Source: Reyranella humidisoli | Lineage (GTDB): Bacteria > Pseudomonadota > Alphaproteobacteria > Reyranellales > Reyranellaceae | Reading direction: 5' to 3' | Assembly: GCF_019039055.1 (NCBI RefSeq) | Contig: NZ_JAHOPB010000001.1 | Coordinates: 372,001-436,000, forward strand | DNA: 64,000 nucleotides | Part shown: positions 1-8,634 of the stretch, one piece after another | How positions within the stretch are numbered: the stretch's first letter is position 1 | Layout: each line of letters opens with the position of its first letter | Translations under genes and position numbers: made by a program | The notes under the pieces: model-generated | Seen by the model: the letters and a program-made list of their open reading frames with translations, nothing else | Databases searched by the model: none | What the model was told of the DNA's origin: nothing

Positions 1-224
1 TCCGCGACACCGCCGACTTCCAGGCCGATGTCGCTTCCTTCTGCGACACGCTGCGCGCGACGCGCCCGGCCGATCCGGCGAAGCCGGTGCAGGTCGCCGG
101 CGATCCCGAACGCCGCATCGCCGCCGCGCGCATGAAGACCGGCATTCCCGTCGGCCCCAACCTGCTCGCCAAGGTCAAGGAGATCGCACTGGCTTCGGGC
201 GCCGACTGGATCATGGAGGGCTGA
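1..224 (+). CDS. Ldh2-family (type 2 malate/lactate dehydrogenase-like) oxidoreductase, C-terminal fragment
   Basis: Only the last 73 residues are inside the window; the 5' part lies upstream. The visible tail reads through to a TGA at 222-224 and contains the segment VQVAGDPERRIAAARMKTGI, which resembles the C-terminal end of NAD(P)-dependent malate/L-lactate/ureidoglycolate dehydrogenases of the Ldh2 family (a proline/glycine turn followed by an Arg-rich helix and a 'GIPV' stretch). These are soluble homodimeric 2-hydroxyacid dehydrogenases. The catalytic part is not visible, so the substrate cannot be guessed. The next gene begins 5 nt downstream and is probably co-transcribed. Confidence 0.6.
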   Translation, partial: RDTADFQADVASFCDTLRATRPADPAKPVQVAGDPERRIAAARMKTGIPVGPNLLAKVKEIALASGADWIMEG

Positions 225-229
225 CGGCC

Positions 230-682
230 TTGTGGCGGCCGTCTCCGGCGAGGCTGCTGCCTGCCAATCCCGCGCTCTACGATGGGCCGATGATTTCCTT
301 CTGGGTGGCCATCGTCTGGCTGGTCGCCATCACGGTACGCTCCTGCATCCATCTGCTGGCACCCGACGGCGGCGCGCAGTCGATCGCCACGATCGATGTC
401 ACGGCGGTGGCCGGCGGCTCCAATATCGTGGCGATCTTCGGCCAGTGGGGCGCGATCCAGCTCCTGCTCGCCCTGCTGCTGTGGGTTCTGCTGCTGCGCT
501 GGCGCGGAACGGTGCCACTGGTGCTGCTGGTCTTCACGCTGGAGCCGGTACTCCGCGGGTTGGCGGGACACCTCAAGCCGGTGACGACGATGGGCACCGC
601 GCCCGGGGCCGAGATCAACTGGCTGGTGCTGCCGGTTATGGCGTTCTTCTTCTATCTGTCGCTCTGCCCGAAACGTCGCTGA
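230..682 (+). CDS. small integral membrane protein of unknown function
   Basis: A 150-residue protein with about four hydrophobic segments (roughly residues 21-45, 63-90, 93-110 and 130-145) and a basic C-terminus ending KRR. I do not recognise the family. The TTG start at 230 has a GGAGGG 9 nt upstream inside the preceding gene's end, which favours it. An internal ATG at 290, directly before the first membrane helix, is the alternative and would give about 130 residues. It lies 5 nt after the dehydrogenase stop and converges on the CoA-transferase gene. No polar catalytic motif is visible, so no function is assigned. Confidence 0.6.
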   Translation: MWRPSPARLLPANPALYDGPMISFWVAIVWLVAITVRSCIHLLAPDGGAQSIATIDVTAVAGGSNIVAIFGQWGAIQLLLALLLWVLLLRWRGTVPLVLLVFTLEPVLRGLAGHLKPVTTMGTAPGAEINWLVLPVMAFFFYLSLCPKRR

Positions 683-688
683 CGTCGG

Positions 689-1891
689 CTACGCGGACGC
701 CGCCTCGCCGATCGCCTTCGCGCCGAGCAAGGCCTCGATATCGGCCTCGCTGTAGCCGACTTCCACGAGGATCTCCCGCGTATGCTCGCCGAGCCGGGGC
801 GGCAGGCGGCGGATGGCGGCCGGACTTTCCGAGAACCGCGCCGGCGGGCGGGCCTGCTGGATCGTGCCTTCCGTCGGATGCTCCAGCTTCTGGAACAGGC
901 CGACGGCCTTCAGATGGGGCTGCTCGCCGACTTCCGTCATCTTGGCGAACGAGGCATGGGGAACGTCGATCTTGAGCAGCAGCGCTTCCCATTCCGCAGT
1001 GGTCCGCTCGAGGGCGATCTTGTTCATGCGCGCATAGATCGCGTCGATGTTGGCCGCCCGCTTGATCGGGTCGCGAACGGAAAACTCCTCGATGCACTCG
1101 GGATGGCCGACCGTCTCGAAGAAGGTGCACCAGTTCTCGCCGGAATAGGGAAGCATCGTGAGCCAGCCATCCTTGGTCTTCACCGGACGGCGTTCCTTCA
1201 CCCTCTTGTATCCCGAGGGTCCGATCGGCGGCACGAAGGCGTGGCCGCCCAGCATCTCGATGCTGTTGAAGGCCGCAACGGTCTCCAGCATCGGCACTTC
1301 CACGAGCTGGCCCTTGCCCGTGCGCTCCCGATAGACCAGCGCGGCGGCCACGGCGCCGGCGAGCGCCAGCCCGCAGAGCTTGTCTCCGACCAGGCTCGGC
1401 ACGAAGGCCGGCTCGTCGTCCGTGCCGATCGCCGAGGCGAGGCCGGAGGCCGCCTGCACGATCTCGTCGAACGCCGGCCGCTTGGCCCACGGCCCGTCCT
1501 GGCCGAAGCCCGTGGCGGCCGCGTAGATGATCCTGGGGTTGAGCGCCTTGCAGGCCTCGTATCCGAAGCCGAGCCTCTCCAGCGCGGCGGGACGGATGTT
1601 CGTCACGAGCGCATCCGCCTTGGCGATGAGACGTCGAAGCACCTCGACGCCGCCGGGAGTCTTGAGATCGACCGCCACGCTGCGCTTGTTGCGGTTGGCG
1701 GCCATGAACTGCCCGCTCATGCCGCGGTTCCGGAACTGGCCGGTGTAGCGCCATTGGTCGCCGGTAAGCCCCTCGACCTTGATGAGATCGGCGCCCCAGT
1801 CGCCCAGCGTCTGCGCGCCAAAGGGCCCGAAGAGTACGGTCGTGAGGTCCAGAATACGAATGCCGGCGAGCGGTCCGGTAGCCTCGGTCAT
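689..1891 (-). CDS. CaiB/BaiF-type family III CoA-transferase
   Basis: A 400-residue protein of the formyl-CoA transferase/CaiB family, which moves CoA between carboxylic acids through an aspartyl-CoA anhydride. The N-terminal fold signature is clear (IRILDLTTVLFGPF near residues 11-24, GADLIKVE at 33-40). The catalytic aspartate is expected in the 'GD..G' motif, here VGDKLCG with Asp170, followed by the usual TGKGQLVEV segment. Length is typical. The start ATG has a GGGA about 8 nt upstream. It is the last gene of a leftward group with a TauD-like dioxygenase and an acyl-CoA dehydrogenase, which suggests activation of an acid that is then oxidised. The substrate cannot be read from sequence. 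Confidence 0.88.
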   Translation of the reverse strand: MTEATGPLAGIRILDLTTVLFGPFGAQTLGDWGADLIKVEGLTGDQWRYTGQFRNRGMSGQFMAANRNKRSVAVDLKTPGGVEVLRRLIAKADALVTNIRPAALERLGFGYEACKALNPRIIYAAATGFGQDGPWAKRPAFDEIVQAASGLASAIGTDDEPAFVPSLVGDKLCGLALAGAVAAALVYRERTGKGQLVEVPMLETVAAFNSIEMLGGHAFVPPIGPSGYKRVKERRPVKTKDGWLTMLPYSGENWCTFFETVGHPECIEEFSVRDPIKRAANIDAIYARMNKIALERTTAEWEALLLKIDVPHASFAKMTEVGEQPHLKAVGLFQKLEHPTEGTIQQARPPARFSESPAAIRRLPPRLGEHTREILVEVGYSEADIEALLGAKAIGEAASA

Positions 1892-2030
1892 GGCAAATCC
1901 CGCGAATGGTCGGTGCGACGTCTCAGATAGACAAGCGCAGGGCGCAACGAAAGTGCGCCCAACCGATCATCGAAATGCAATAGCGGCAGAGGTCGCTTTG
2001 CCGCACGGAGCGGGCGTCTCGAAGAAAGCA

Positions 2031-2130
2031 AAGGATCCCTCACTGCGTTCGGGATGACACTGCTTTTTTCACGGGCACGCCTGCGCCAATTTCAACACTC
2101 GTGTCATCCCGAACGCAGTGAGGGATCCTT
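2031..2130. repeat. dispersed inverted repeat, family A, copy 1
   Basis: Two perfect 30-bp inverted arms (2031-2060 and 2101-2130) separated by 40 nt. The right arm starts GTGTCATCCCGAACGCAGTG. The same arms occur at 13747, 36359 and 59525 in this window. It sits in the gap between the 5' end of the CoA-transferase gene and the 3' end of the TauD-like gene, both leftward. In RNA it would form a long hairpin and could act as a terminator or RNA-stability element. No open reading frame is supported in the surrounding 1892-2144 gap. Confidence 0.9.
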
Positions 2131-2144
2131 GCCTAGTGACCCGC

Positions 2145-2993
2145 TCACACCGGGTTCGTCGGACCCGAGGTCAGGCGCCGCATGTGCCGCCGCATGCCGT
2201 GATAATCGTTGATGGCATTGTGCATCGCGCGCCGGTTGTCCCAGACCGTGAGTGTGCCGGGCTTCCAGTGGACGCGGCAGGTGAATTCGGGCCGCGTCGC
2301 ATGCGCCTGCAGCCAGTCGATCATCGGCTTGCTCTCCTCGGGAGTCATGCCCTCGAAGGCGACGGTGTGGCCGATGCTGCAGTAGATCGCCTTCTGGCCG
2401 GTCTCCTCGACCGTGCGCACGATCGGATGCACCGCCTCGAAGGAATCGGCGTCCTCGGTGCCGGTGATCTTCATGCCGCCGACCACCGAATGGTGCGCCT
2501 TGCGGCCGCCGAGATGCTTGAGGCCAGCGCTGTTCACGCCCTTGAGCGAGCCCAGCATCTCCTTCATGCGATCCGACAGGCTCTCGTAGGCCGCGACCAT
2601 GTCGCAATAGAGCGTGTCGCCGCCCCGCTCCGGCGTCTCCAGCGCATAGAGCAGCGTCGCGAGCGGCGGGGTCTTCATGTAGGTCGTGTCGGAATGCCAG
2701 CCGCCGCCGAAATTGCGCTTCTCGGACGGCTCCTTGACGATGTCGAACAGGAACGGGAAGTCGTCCATGCCCTTCACGAAGGGATAGTGGTTGGGCTCGC
2801 CGAAGCGCGCGCCGACATCCATCAGGTCCTGCGGCGACAGTTCCTGGTCGCGGATCGCAATCACCTTGTAGTCGAGGAACGCCTGGTGGACCTGAGCCCA
2901 GTCGTGATTGTCCATGGAGCGCAGGTCGACACCGGTCACCTCCGCGCCCAGCGAGCCGGCGATCGGCGTCACGGTGATGCTGTTGCGGGTCAT
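2145..2993 (-). CDS. TauD/TfdA-family 2-oxoglutarate- and Fe(II)-dependent dioxygenase
   Basis: A 282-residue cytoplasmic dioxygenase. The facial triad is visible as HSD (His100, Asp102 in GGGWHSDTTYM) and a distal His258 in VWDNRRAMHNA, with Arg residues shortly after (269 or 272) placed to bind 2-oxoglutarate. I chose the ATG at 2993 because AGGAG lies 7 nt upstream; an upstream in-frame start at 3053 has no such site and adds an unconserved-looking tail. Relatives oxidise taurine, 2,4-D, sulfate esters or betaines. Here the CoA-transferase and acyl-CoA dehydrogenase neighbours suggest a step in degrading an organic acid or betaine, but this is inference. Confidence 0.9.
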   Translation of the reverse strand: MTRNSITVTPIAGSLGAEVTGVDLRSMDNHDWAQVHQAFLDYKVIAIRDQELSPQDLMDVGARFGEPNHYPFVKGMDDFPFLFDIVKEPSEKRNFGGGWHSDTTYMKTPPLATLLYALETPERGGDTLYCDMVAAYESLSDRMKEMLGSLKGVNSAGLKHLGGRKAHHSVVGGMKITGTEDADSFEAVHPIVRTVEETGQKAIYCSIGHTVAFEGMTPEESKPMIDWLQAHATRPEFTCRVHWKPGTLTVWDNRRAMHNAINDYHGMRRHMRRLTSGPTNPV

Positions 2994-3074
2994 GGCGGCT
3001 CCTGATGTTCGCGGCTTTGGCTCGGGACGATTAAAGACCCGCCTGCCCGGCACGACAATGGCTTCCGTGCGACC

Positions 3075-4217
3075 TCAGCTCTTGAAACCGAGATCGCGGG
3101 CGATGATGTTCTTCTGGACCTCGCTGGTCCCCTCGCCGATCACGTAGACGAGCGCGTCGCGATGGATGCGGCCCACCGGATACTCGCGCATGATTCCGGC
3201 GCCGCCGTGAATGCGGATCGCCTGTTCGCTCACCGAAACAGCCGTCTCGCTCGCGATGAGCTTCACGCGCGCCGCGGTCGCTGAGTCCAGCGTGTTCTGG
3301 TCGACCCGCCAGGCGCCGTAATAGACGAGCCAGCGGGCCGCCTCGATCTGCGCCGACATCTCGGCAAGCTTGTGCGCGATGGCCTGGTAGTCGCCGATGC
3401 GCTTGCCCGCGACCAGCCGTTCCTGGGCATAGGCGGTGGCGGCGTCGAAGGCCGCGCGCGCCATCCCGAGCGCGTTGGCCGCGACCCCGACCCGGTTCTC
3501 GCTGAGAGAATCGAGGATCACGGGATAGGTGCCGAGCCGCTCTCCCAGGACACAGTCATCGGGGACGAACACGTCCTCGATGTGGATCAGGCCGGTCTCG
3601 GAGGCGCGGATGCCTTCCTTCCGGAGCTTGCTGATCTCCATGCCCTTCGCCGGCAGCTCCACGATGAAGAGGCTGATCGCGTCACCCCGGAGTTCGGGCG
3701 AGGTGCGGGCCGCCACCAGCAGGAAATCGGCGATGGGCGCATTGGTGATGTAGAGCTTGCTGCCGTTCAGCTTCCAGCCGCCCGCGACGCGATCCGCGCG
3801 CGTCTTCAGTCCGCGGATGTTGGAGCCGCCATCGGGTTCGCTGAGGGCGAAGCCTGCGATCTTCCGTCCGGCGACGGCCGGACGAAAGAAGCGCTCGCGC
3901 TGCGTGGGCGTGCCGGCCTTCCAGATGGGCCAGATCCCGAGATGGCTGTGCGCCGACCAGCTCGAGGCGAAGCCCTGGCTCATGTAGCTCAGCTCCTCGC
4001 GGACGATGCAGTCGCTGACCTTGTCCAGTCCGCTGCCGCCGTCGCTCTCCGGATACCGGACTCCGAGAAGGCCGAGCTCTCCCCAGCGCGCGAACACCTC
4101 GCGCGGCAGGGTCTCGTTCTCCTCGGCCGCCACGACCAGTCCGCGATGCTCCGCCTCGCACAGGCGGCGCACCGTGTCGCGCACCGCGACGTGCTGCTCC
4201 GAAAAGGAGAAATCCAT
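3075..4217 (-). CDS. acyl-CoA dehydrogenase family protein
   Basis: A 380-residue FAD-dependent acyl-CoA dehydrogenase, which forms the alpha-beta double bond of an acyl-CoA and passes electrons to ETF. The N-terminal helical domain is followed by the FAD-binding beta segment FALSEPDGGSNIRGLKTRAD (about residues 127-146) and the C-terminal helical domain with GGAGIMREYPVGRIHRDA and IGEGTSEVQKNIIARDL. The Glu of EGTSEV is at the usual catalytic-base position for short/medium-chain members. Start ATG at 4217 gives the standard length. It follows the Bug-type binding-protein gene by 15 nt and is followed by the dioxygenase gene, so one operon is likely. Confidence 0.92.
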   Translation of the reverse strand: MDFSFSEQHVAVRDTVRRLCEAEHRGLVVAAEENETLPREVFARWGELGLLGVRYPESDGGSGLDKVSDCIVREELSYMSQGFASSWSAHSHLGIWPIWKAGTPTQRERFFRPAVAGRKIAGFALSEPDGGSNIRGLKTRADRVAGGWKLNGSKLYITNAPIADFLLVAARTSPELRGDAISLFIVELPAKGMEISKLRKEGIRASETGLIHIEDVFVPDDCVLGERLGTYPVILDSLSENRVGVAANALGMARAAFDAATAYAQERLVAGKRIGDYQAIAHKLAEMSAQIEAARWLVYYGAWRVDQNTLDSATAARVKLIASETAVSVSEQAIRIHGGAGIMREYPVGRIHRDALVYVIGEGTSEVQKNIIARDLGFKS

Positions 4218-4232
4218 GACGTCCGCTATCCT

Positions 4233-5207
4233 TCACTCGAGCTTGAGGTTCAGATCCTTCACCATCGTCGTCCAGACCTGGAGCTGGTCCTTCTGATAGG
4301 CGACGACCTGCTGCCGGGTCGACGGCGTGGGTACCAGCGCGCTGTCGAGAAGCCTGGTCCTGATCGCGTCGTTCTCGAGGACCTTTACGAATTCCCTATT
4401 GAGCCGGTCCTGGATCGCGTCGGGCGTTCCGGCCGGTGCGACGAGGGCCCACCAGCCGTCCATGACCGGCGGCGTGGCGAGGCCGCTTTCGGCGAAGGTC
4501 GGCACGTCGGGCAGCAGCAGGTAGCGCTTTGCCGCCGGCACGCCGACCGGGCGGACCTTGCCGGCGCGGATCATGGCGAGCGATGCGGGCACATCCGCCA
4601 CCATGATCTGCACATGCCCGCTGATCAGGTCGGCGAGAGCCGGCGGAGTCGACTTGTAGGGAACGTGCGTCATGTCGAGCTTGTGCGCGTTCTTGAAGTA
4701 GCCGCCGTAGGCGATCCCGCCGGTGTTGCCGCTCGCGTAGTTGTACTTGCCCGGATTGGCCTTGATGAGCGCAACCAGTTCGCCTGCCGTCTTCGCGGGG
4801 ACGTCGTTGTTGACCAGCAGGACGTAGTTCACCGACGCGACCAACGTGATGTAGGTCAGGTCCTTGACCGGATCGTAGCGCACGCCGCTGGTGAGGCCGC
4901 CCGGACTGGCGGCGAGGCCCGAGTTGGTCAGGAGCCCGAGCGTGTATCCGTCCGGCGGCGATTGCACGACCAGCTCGGTGCCGAGCGTCGTGTTGTTGCC
5001 GGGCTTGTTCTCGATGAGGATCGGCTGGCCCAGCGCCTGGGTCAGGGGCTCGGCGAGGATGCGCGCGAGAATGTCGCTGCCGGATCCGGGACCGAACGGA
5101 ACGATCAGCCGGATCGGCTTGCTTGGATAGGGCTGCGCGGACGCGCCTCCCACCTGCAGAACAGCCACTGCCGCAGCCAATACGGCAAACCAGCGAAAGA
5201 TCTTCAT
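4233..5207 (-). CDS. Bug/TctC-family periplasmic solute-binding protein
   Basis: A 324-residue secreted binding protein. It has an n-h-c signal peptide (MKIFRWFAVLAAAVAVLQVG, cleavage near ASAQP) followed by the Bug-family hallmark YPSKPIRLIVPFGPGSGSD. Family members bind carboxylates or other small acids and normally feed a TctAB-type transporter, though many genomes carry far more binding proteins than transporters. No membrane components are nearby. The ATG at 5207 has GGAGG 8 nt upstream; a longer in-frame reading to 5351 overlaps the next gene and is rejected. Its place at the head of the leftward catabolic operon suggests it captures that pathway's substrate. Confidence 0.93.
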   Translation of the reverse strand: MKIFRWFAVLAAAVAVLQVGGASAQPYPSKPIRLIVPFGPGSGSDILARILAEPLTQALGQPILIENKPGNNTTLGTELVVQSPPDGYTLGLLTNSGLAASPGGLTSGVRYDPVKDLTYITLVASVNYVLLVNNDVPAKTAGELVALIKANPGKYNYASGNTGGIAYGGYFKNAHKLDMTHVPYKSTPPALADLISGHVQIMVADVPASLAMIRAGKVRPVGVPAAKRYLLLPDVPTFAESGLATPPVMDGWWALVAPAGTPDAIQDRLNREFVKVLENDAIRTRLLDSALVPTPSTRQQVVAYQKDQLQVWTTMVKDLNLKLE

Positions 5208-5283
5208 GATTTTTTCCTCCCGATCGTTTTCGTGTTTCTTGCTTTCCTTGTAGCACCGCAGCGGCAGCCTGGCGCTGCCCGAC

Positions 5284-6048
5284 CTACGTGAACCTGTACT
5301 GCCTCTGGAAGAATGCCGAGTGCACGCCGCCGGCGGGCGGCCGGGCCGCAATATGCTGCGTGACGTGAGCGTCCCCGGACCCGTTGCCCGCTACCATGAG
5401 CATGACGTGATCGACGGGAATGGTACCCAGGACCTGCTTCTGCAGCAGTTCCTCGAAGATGGCCTCCGGCTCGCCTTCCGGAACGGAAATCCAGTAGCGC
5501 AGCGCATTCAGCATGCTCCTGGTGCGGGGATCGTAGGCTTCGACGTCGCCGGCAACGTAGTGCGTTCCGAGGGTGCCGATCCGGGCAATGCAGATGGGTT
5601 CGCCGGCGGCCGACGGATCCTCCGCGCTGTGATCGGTGTGCAGCCCATGCGGCTGGGGCACGGTGAATTTTCCGAAGGCGTAGTGGCCCTTACGGTATCG
5701 CGCCGACGGGAACAGGACCTCAATCATCCGGTCGACGTCGTCGTTGTAGAGTCGTGCGTAGTCGGCCAATCGTTCGGCAGGACCGTTCACAGGTCTTTCC
5801 GCGAGCCATCGGTCATCGACATATTCCGTGGTGACGCCGTCGAAGCGGCGCGCCTGTCGGGTGATGTCGTCGGCCGCTTCCCTGGCAAAGCGCGCGAGCG
5901 GGATGGGCACTCGCGTCTGCGCCTCGCGATCGCTGAAATTCGAATGCAGCCGGTCGATCACGGACCACTGGTCACGGGAGAACCGGAGAGGCTCCAGGAC
6001 CCCGAGCGTAGGCCCCAGGGCGGCCCACGCCTCGTGGAGCATTTTCAT
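5284..6048 (-). CDS. putative 2OG-Fe(II) oxygenase-like protein
   Basis: A 254-residue protein I cannot place in a named family. The region PHGLHTDHSAED offers an HxD pair (His137, Asp139), and the C-terminal end offers a distal His (232 or 243) with Arg249 in HSAFFQRQY, the order and spacing expected of a prolyl-hydroxylase-type 2-oxoglutarate/Fe(II) oxygenase. This assignment rests on the motif pattern only. It starts 13 nt after the stop of the RTX-repeat gene and is almost certainly co-transcribed with it, so it may modify or accompany that secreted protein. It has no signal peptide and is likely cytoplasmic. Confidence 0.55.
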   Translation of the reverse strand: MKMLHEAWAALGPTLGVLEPLRFSRDQWSVIDRLHSNFSDREAQTRVPIPLARFAREAADDITRQARRFDGVTTEYVDDRWLAERPVNGPAERLADYARLYNDDVDRMIEVLFPSARYRKGHYAFGKFTVPQPHGLHTDHSAEDPSAAGEPICIARIGTLGTHYVAGDVEAYDPRTRSMLNALRYWISVPEGEPEAIFEELLQKQVLGTIPVDHVMLMVAGNGSGDAHVTQHIAARPPAGGVHSAFFQRQYRFT

Positions 6049-6061
6049 GCCCGGGCGACGG

Positions 6062-7531
6062 TCAGACGATCAGGAAATCGGAAGCGACCAGCACCGGCGC
6101 GCCCGTGAGCGTCGCGAACTGGGACGCACCGCCAGCCGCGGCGCCATTGATGTCGAAGAACAACGCCCCGGTCGTCGGTCTATAGACGATTTGCGGGCCG
6201 GCGCCCGTGGCCGCTCCGATCGCGAACTGCGCAGGATCCAGCTCCCCGAGCGACAGACCGGTGAAGTAATCGGTCTGGTTGATCTCGATCGTGTCGGCGC
6301 CGGAGACAAAGTCAGCAATCACGTCCCGATTGGTGTTGCCACCGTGCGGCGAATCGAAGACGAACGTGTCGTTGCCCGCGCCTCCGGCAAGCTGATCGGT
6401 ATTGGCGCCGCCGTTCAAGCGGTCGGCACCGTCTCCGCCCTGGAGCGTGTCGCGGCCGCTGCCGGCCAACAGGACATCGTCTCCATCACCGCCTCTCAGC
6501 GTGTCGTTGAAGCCGGACCCGAACAGCACGTCGTCGTTCACCGATCCGGTGATGCTGATCCTCGACGTCAGACCGGCGTCGCGGATCTCGACGGAGTTCT
6601 GGCCGCTGACCCCGGCGGTGAAATCAAGCGTCCCTCCCGCGTCGCGAAGGGAGATGGAGATCCGCGTGTCCGGGGCGGCCTGGTCGGCCGTGTACGCTAC
6701 GAACGACGCAAACTGCGCGACCGACCCGCTGACGAAGCCATAGTAGGTATCGAGCGTCTCGACATGGCTGAGCTCGAACTGACCCAGATCCGCTGAAGAG
6801 ACGGTGTCGTTGCCGTCGCCTCCATTCACTCTCCCCGTGCTCGTGCTGGAGCCGTCGAGCCTGATCGTATCGTTGCCATTGCCGCCGTAGATGATGGCAC
6901 TCGCACCGTTGGTCGTTATCGTATCGTCGCCATCCCGGCCATTGAGCTGATCGTTACCGGTACCGCCGCGCAGCTCGTCATCGCCGACGCTGCCGAAAAG
7001 CTGATTGTCCAGGTCGTTGCCGCCGAGCGTGCGCCCCGTCGATCCATAGACCCACAAGGTCTCGATTTCCTGGCCGGCGGCCAGGGTGAAGTTGACGGAA
7101 CTGTAGAGGACATCGCTGCCACCACCGGCAGCCTCCACGACCAAGTCGCCAGTGTCGTCGACATAGTAGATGTCGTCGCCCGATCCACCGATCATCGTGT
7201 CGGGTCCGGCACCGCCCTTCAGCGTGTCGTTGCCGCCTTCGCCCTCGAGCGTATCGTTGCCGACGCCACCGATGATCTCGTTGTCGAACTCGTTGCCTGT
7301 CAGTTCGAGGCCGATCGCTGCGAAGGCGCGCAGATACTCGATCTCCTCGCCCGCTCCCAACTGGTAGCTGGCACTGGCATAGACCGTATCGGTTCCACCG
7401 CCAGGCGCTTCCACGACTTCATCTTCCGCCTGGTCGACGAAGTAGATGTCGTTGCCGAGGCCTCCGATCAGCGTGTCGATGTCGGTGAAGCTCTTCAGGC
7501 GATCATCGCCGATTGTTCCAGTCTTGATCAT
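6062..7531 (-). CDS. RTX (hemolysin-type calcium-binding repeat) protein, probably type I secreted
   Basis: A 489-residue acidic protein built of glycine/aspartate nonapeptide repeats of the GGxGxDxUx type in three blocks: about residues 22-120 (GGLGNDIYF, GGVGNDTLEGEGGNDTLKGG), 170-230 (GGTGNDQLNGRDGDDTI) and 335-395 (GSGFNDTLRGGDGDDVLLAG). These fold into Ca2+-binding parallel beta-rolls after export. There is no N-terminal signal peptide, and the hydrophobic C-terminus ending DFLIV fits a type I secretion signal. No catalytic domain is visible, so it may be structural or adhesive. No type I transporter genes are in this window. It heads a two-gene unit with the oxygenase-like protein. Confidence 0.92.
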   Translation of the reverse strand: MIKTGTIGDDRLKSFTDIDTLIGGLGNDIYFVDQAEDEVVEAPGGGTDTVYASASYQLGAGEEIEYLRAFAAIGLELTGNEFDNEIIGGVGNDTLEGEGGNDTLKGGAGPDTMIGGSGDDIYYVDDTGDLVVEAAGGGSDVLYSSVNFTLAAGQEIETLWVYGSTGRTLGGNDLDNQLFGSVGDDELRGGTGNDQLNGRDGDDTITTNGASAIIYGGNGNDTIRLDGSSTSTGRVNGGDGNDTVSSADLGQFELSHVETLDTYYGFVSGSVAQFASFVAYTADQAAPDTRISISLRDAGGTLDFTAGVSGQNSVEIRDAGLTSRISITGSVNDDVLFGSGFNDTLRGGDGDDVLLAGSGRDTLQGGDGADRLNGGANTDQLAGGAGNDTFVFDSPHGGNTNRDVIADFVSGADTIEINQTDYFTGLSLGELDPAQFAIGAATGAGPQIVYRPTTGALFFDINGAAAGGASQFATLTGAPVLVASDFLIV

Positions 7532-7573
7532 GCGAAAAGATTACCACGATTCGAAGGGGGTGTACCGCCCTCA

Positions 7574-7605
7574 CGAAAAAGAGAGGGCCACAAGGGCCCT
7601 CTCTT
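7574..7605 (-). terminator. rho-independent terminator after the 331-residue membrane protein gene
   Basis: On the minus strand an 11-bp stem, AAGAGAGGGCC paired with GGCCCTCTCTT around a 5-nt loop, runs straight into TTTTT. It lies 22 nt past the stop of the leftward gene ending at 7628 and before the RTX gene start, so it separates the two transcription units. Confidence 0.85.
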
Positions 7606-7627
7606 GCCTTTGGATGGTCGGAGTTGC

Positions 7628-8623
7628 CTACCAGAAGCGCGTCGAGCCGAGGAACGAAACCGACGTCCGCTCGTCGCGGTGGCGGGCGCCGAGGGAGGCG
7701 CCGGCACACGCGGCCGCACAACCGATCGCCAAGGTCGCCGCGGCCAGGAAAGCGGCGATGATCGCGGTCTTGCGGGCGGCTTCCGCGGCATCCCGGGCTT
7801 TCTGCTCGGCGGCCTTCAGGTCGGCATAGGTCTCGTCGACCCGCTTCTCGGCGTCGGCCTGGGGCATGCCGGTCTGCTCGGAAACGATCCGCGCCAGGTA
7901 GGTGCGGTCACGGGCGTCGAGCTGCGGGTTCGTAAGCCCTGCCGCAAAGACGCGGGCGATCGGCGCCTCGAGATCGGCGCGCGAACGCGGCGTGACCGGG
8001 TTCGCACGGACGGCGGCAGCGCCGGCCGTGGCATCCGTGCCAGCCGCCGCCGGAGCCGGGGCGGCAGGAGCCGGAGTGCCGGCGGGCGCCGGCGCCAGCA
8101 GCCGGTCGATCGCGTAGTCGGTCGGGCGAAGCGAAAGCTGACCCAGGGCCGGATTGGACGCAGCACCGGCTGTGCCCGCTGCGGCAATGGCCGTGGTCGC
8201 CTTGCCGGCCGCCGATACGACCGCGCCGACCCCGGACGCGGCCAGCGCCGCGCCCAGCAGCACGCCCAGAGACCAGACGCCAAAACCATGGGCGCCGTCT
8301 CGGAAATGCATCTCCACCTCGTCGGTGGTGCGCCACGGGGTCCGCATACGGCCCGCGATGTAACCGCCGGACGCAAAGCTCGCGACCATGACGAGGGCGA
8401 GATAGACCGCAGCCGCGATGGCCGCACCCTTCGCCGAGATGCCCGCATAGGGGTATGGCGACACCACGCTCAGCCCGAGTGCGGAACCGAAGGCCAGCAG
8501 GACGATGGACATCGCCGCGGCACCGAGGGCGCCGAGAATGACGGGTCCCCAATCAAGGTAGCGAAGGGGGGCGTTATCGACGGGAATCGCTGCGGGAACC
8601 GCAGTTGTGGTGGCGATGGCCAT
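7628..8623 (-). CDS. multi-pass membrane protein of unknown function
   Basis: A 331-residue protein. Three N-terminal hydrophobic segments (about residues 20-45, 55-80 and 100-135) are followed by a low-complexity Ala/Pro linker (about 170-190), a charged region with a coiled-coil-like stretch (YADLKAAEQKARDAAEAARK) and a final C-terminal membrane helix. It resembles alphaproteobacterial proteins sometimes labelled 'PhnA-like', but no function is established for them as far as I know. I chose the ATG at 8623 because TAGGAG lies 8 nt upstream; the in-frame extension to 8764 would run through the 24-residue microprotein gene. The two are surely co-transcribed (11 nt apart), and a terminator follows. 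Confidence 0.75.
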   Translation of the reverse strand: MAIATTTAVPAAIPVDNAPLRYLDWGPVILGALGAAAMSIVLLAFGSALGLSVVSPYPYAGISAKGAAIAAAVYLALVMVASFASGGYIAGRMRTPWRTTDEVEMHFRDGAHGFGVWSLGVLLGAALAASGVGAVVSAAGKATTAIAAAGTAGAASNPALGQLSLRPTDYAIDRLLAPAPAGTPAPAAPAPAAAGTDATAGAAAVRANPVTPRSRADLEAPIARVFAAGLTNPQLDARDRTYLARIVSEQTGMPQADAEKRVDETYADLKAAEQKARDAAEAARKTAIIAAFLAAATLAIGCAAACAGASLGARHRDERTSVSFLGSTRFW

Positions 8624-8634
8624 TAGCGGTACTC

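Noticed and set aside
689..1891. Loss of the catalytic Asp in the CoA-transferase (Glu203 in PMLETV)
   Set aside because: The catalytic Asp belongs to the earlier GD..G motif, which is present as Asp170 in VGDKLCG.
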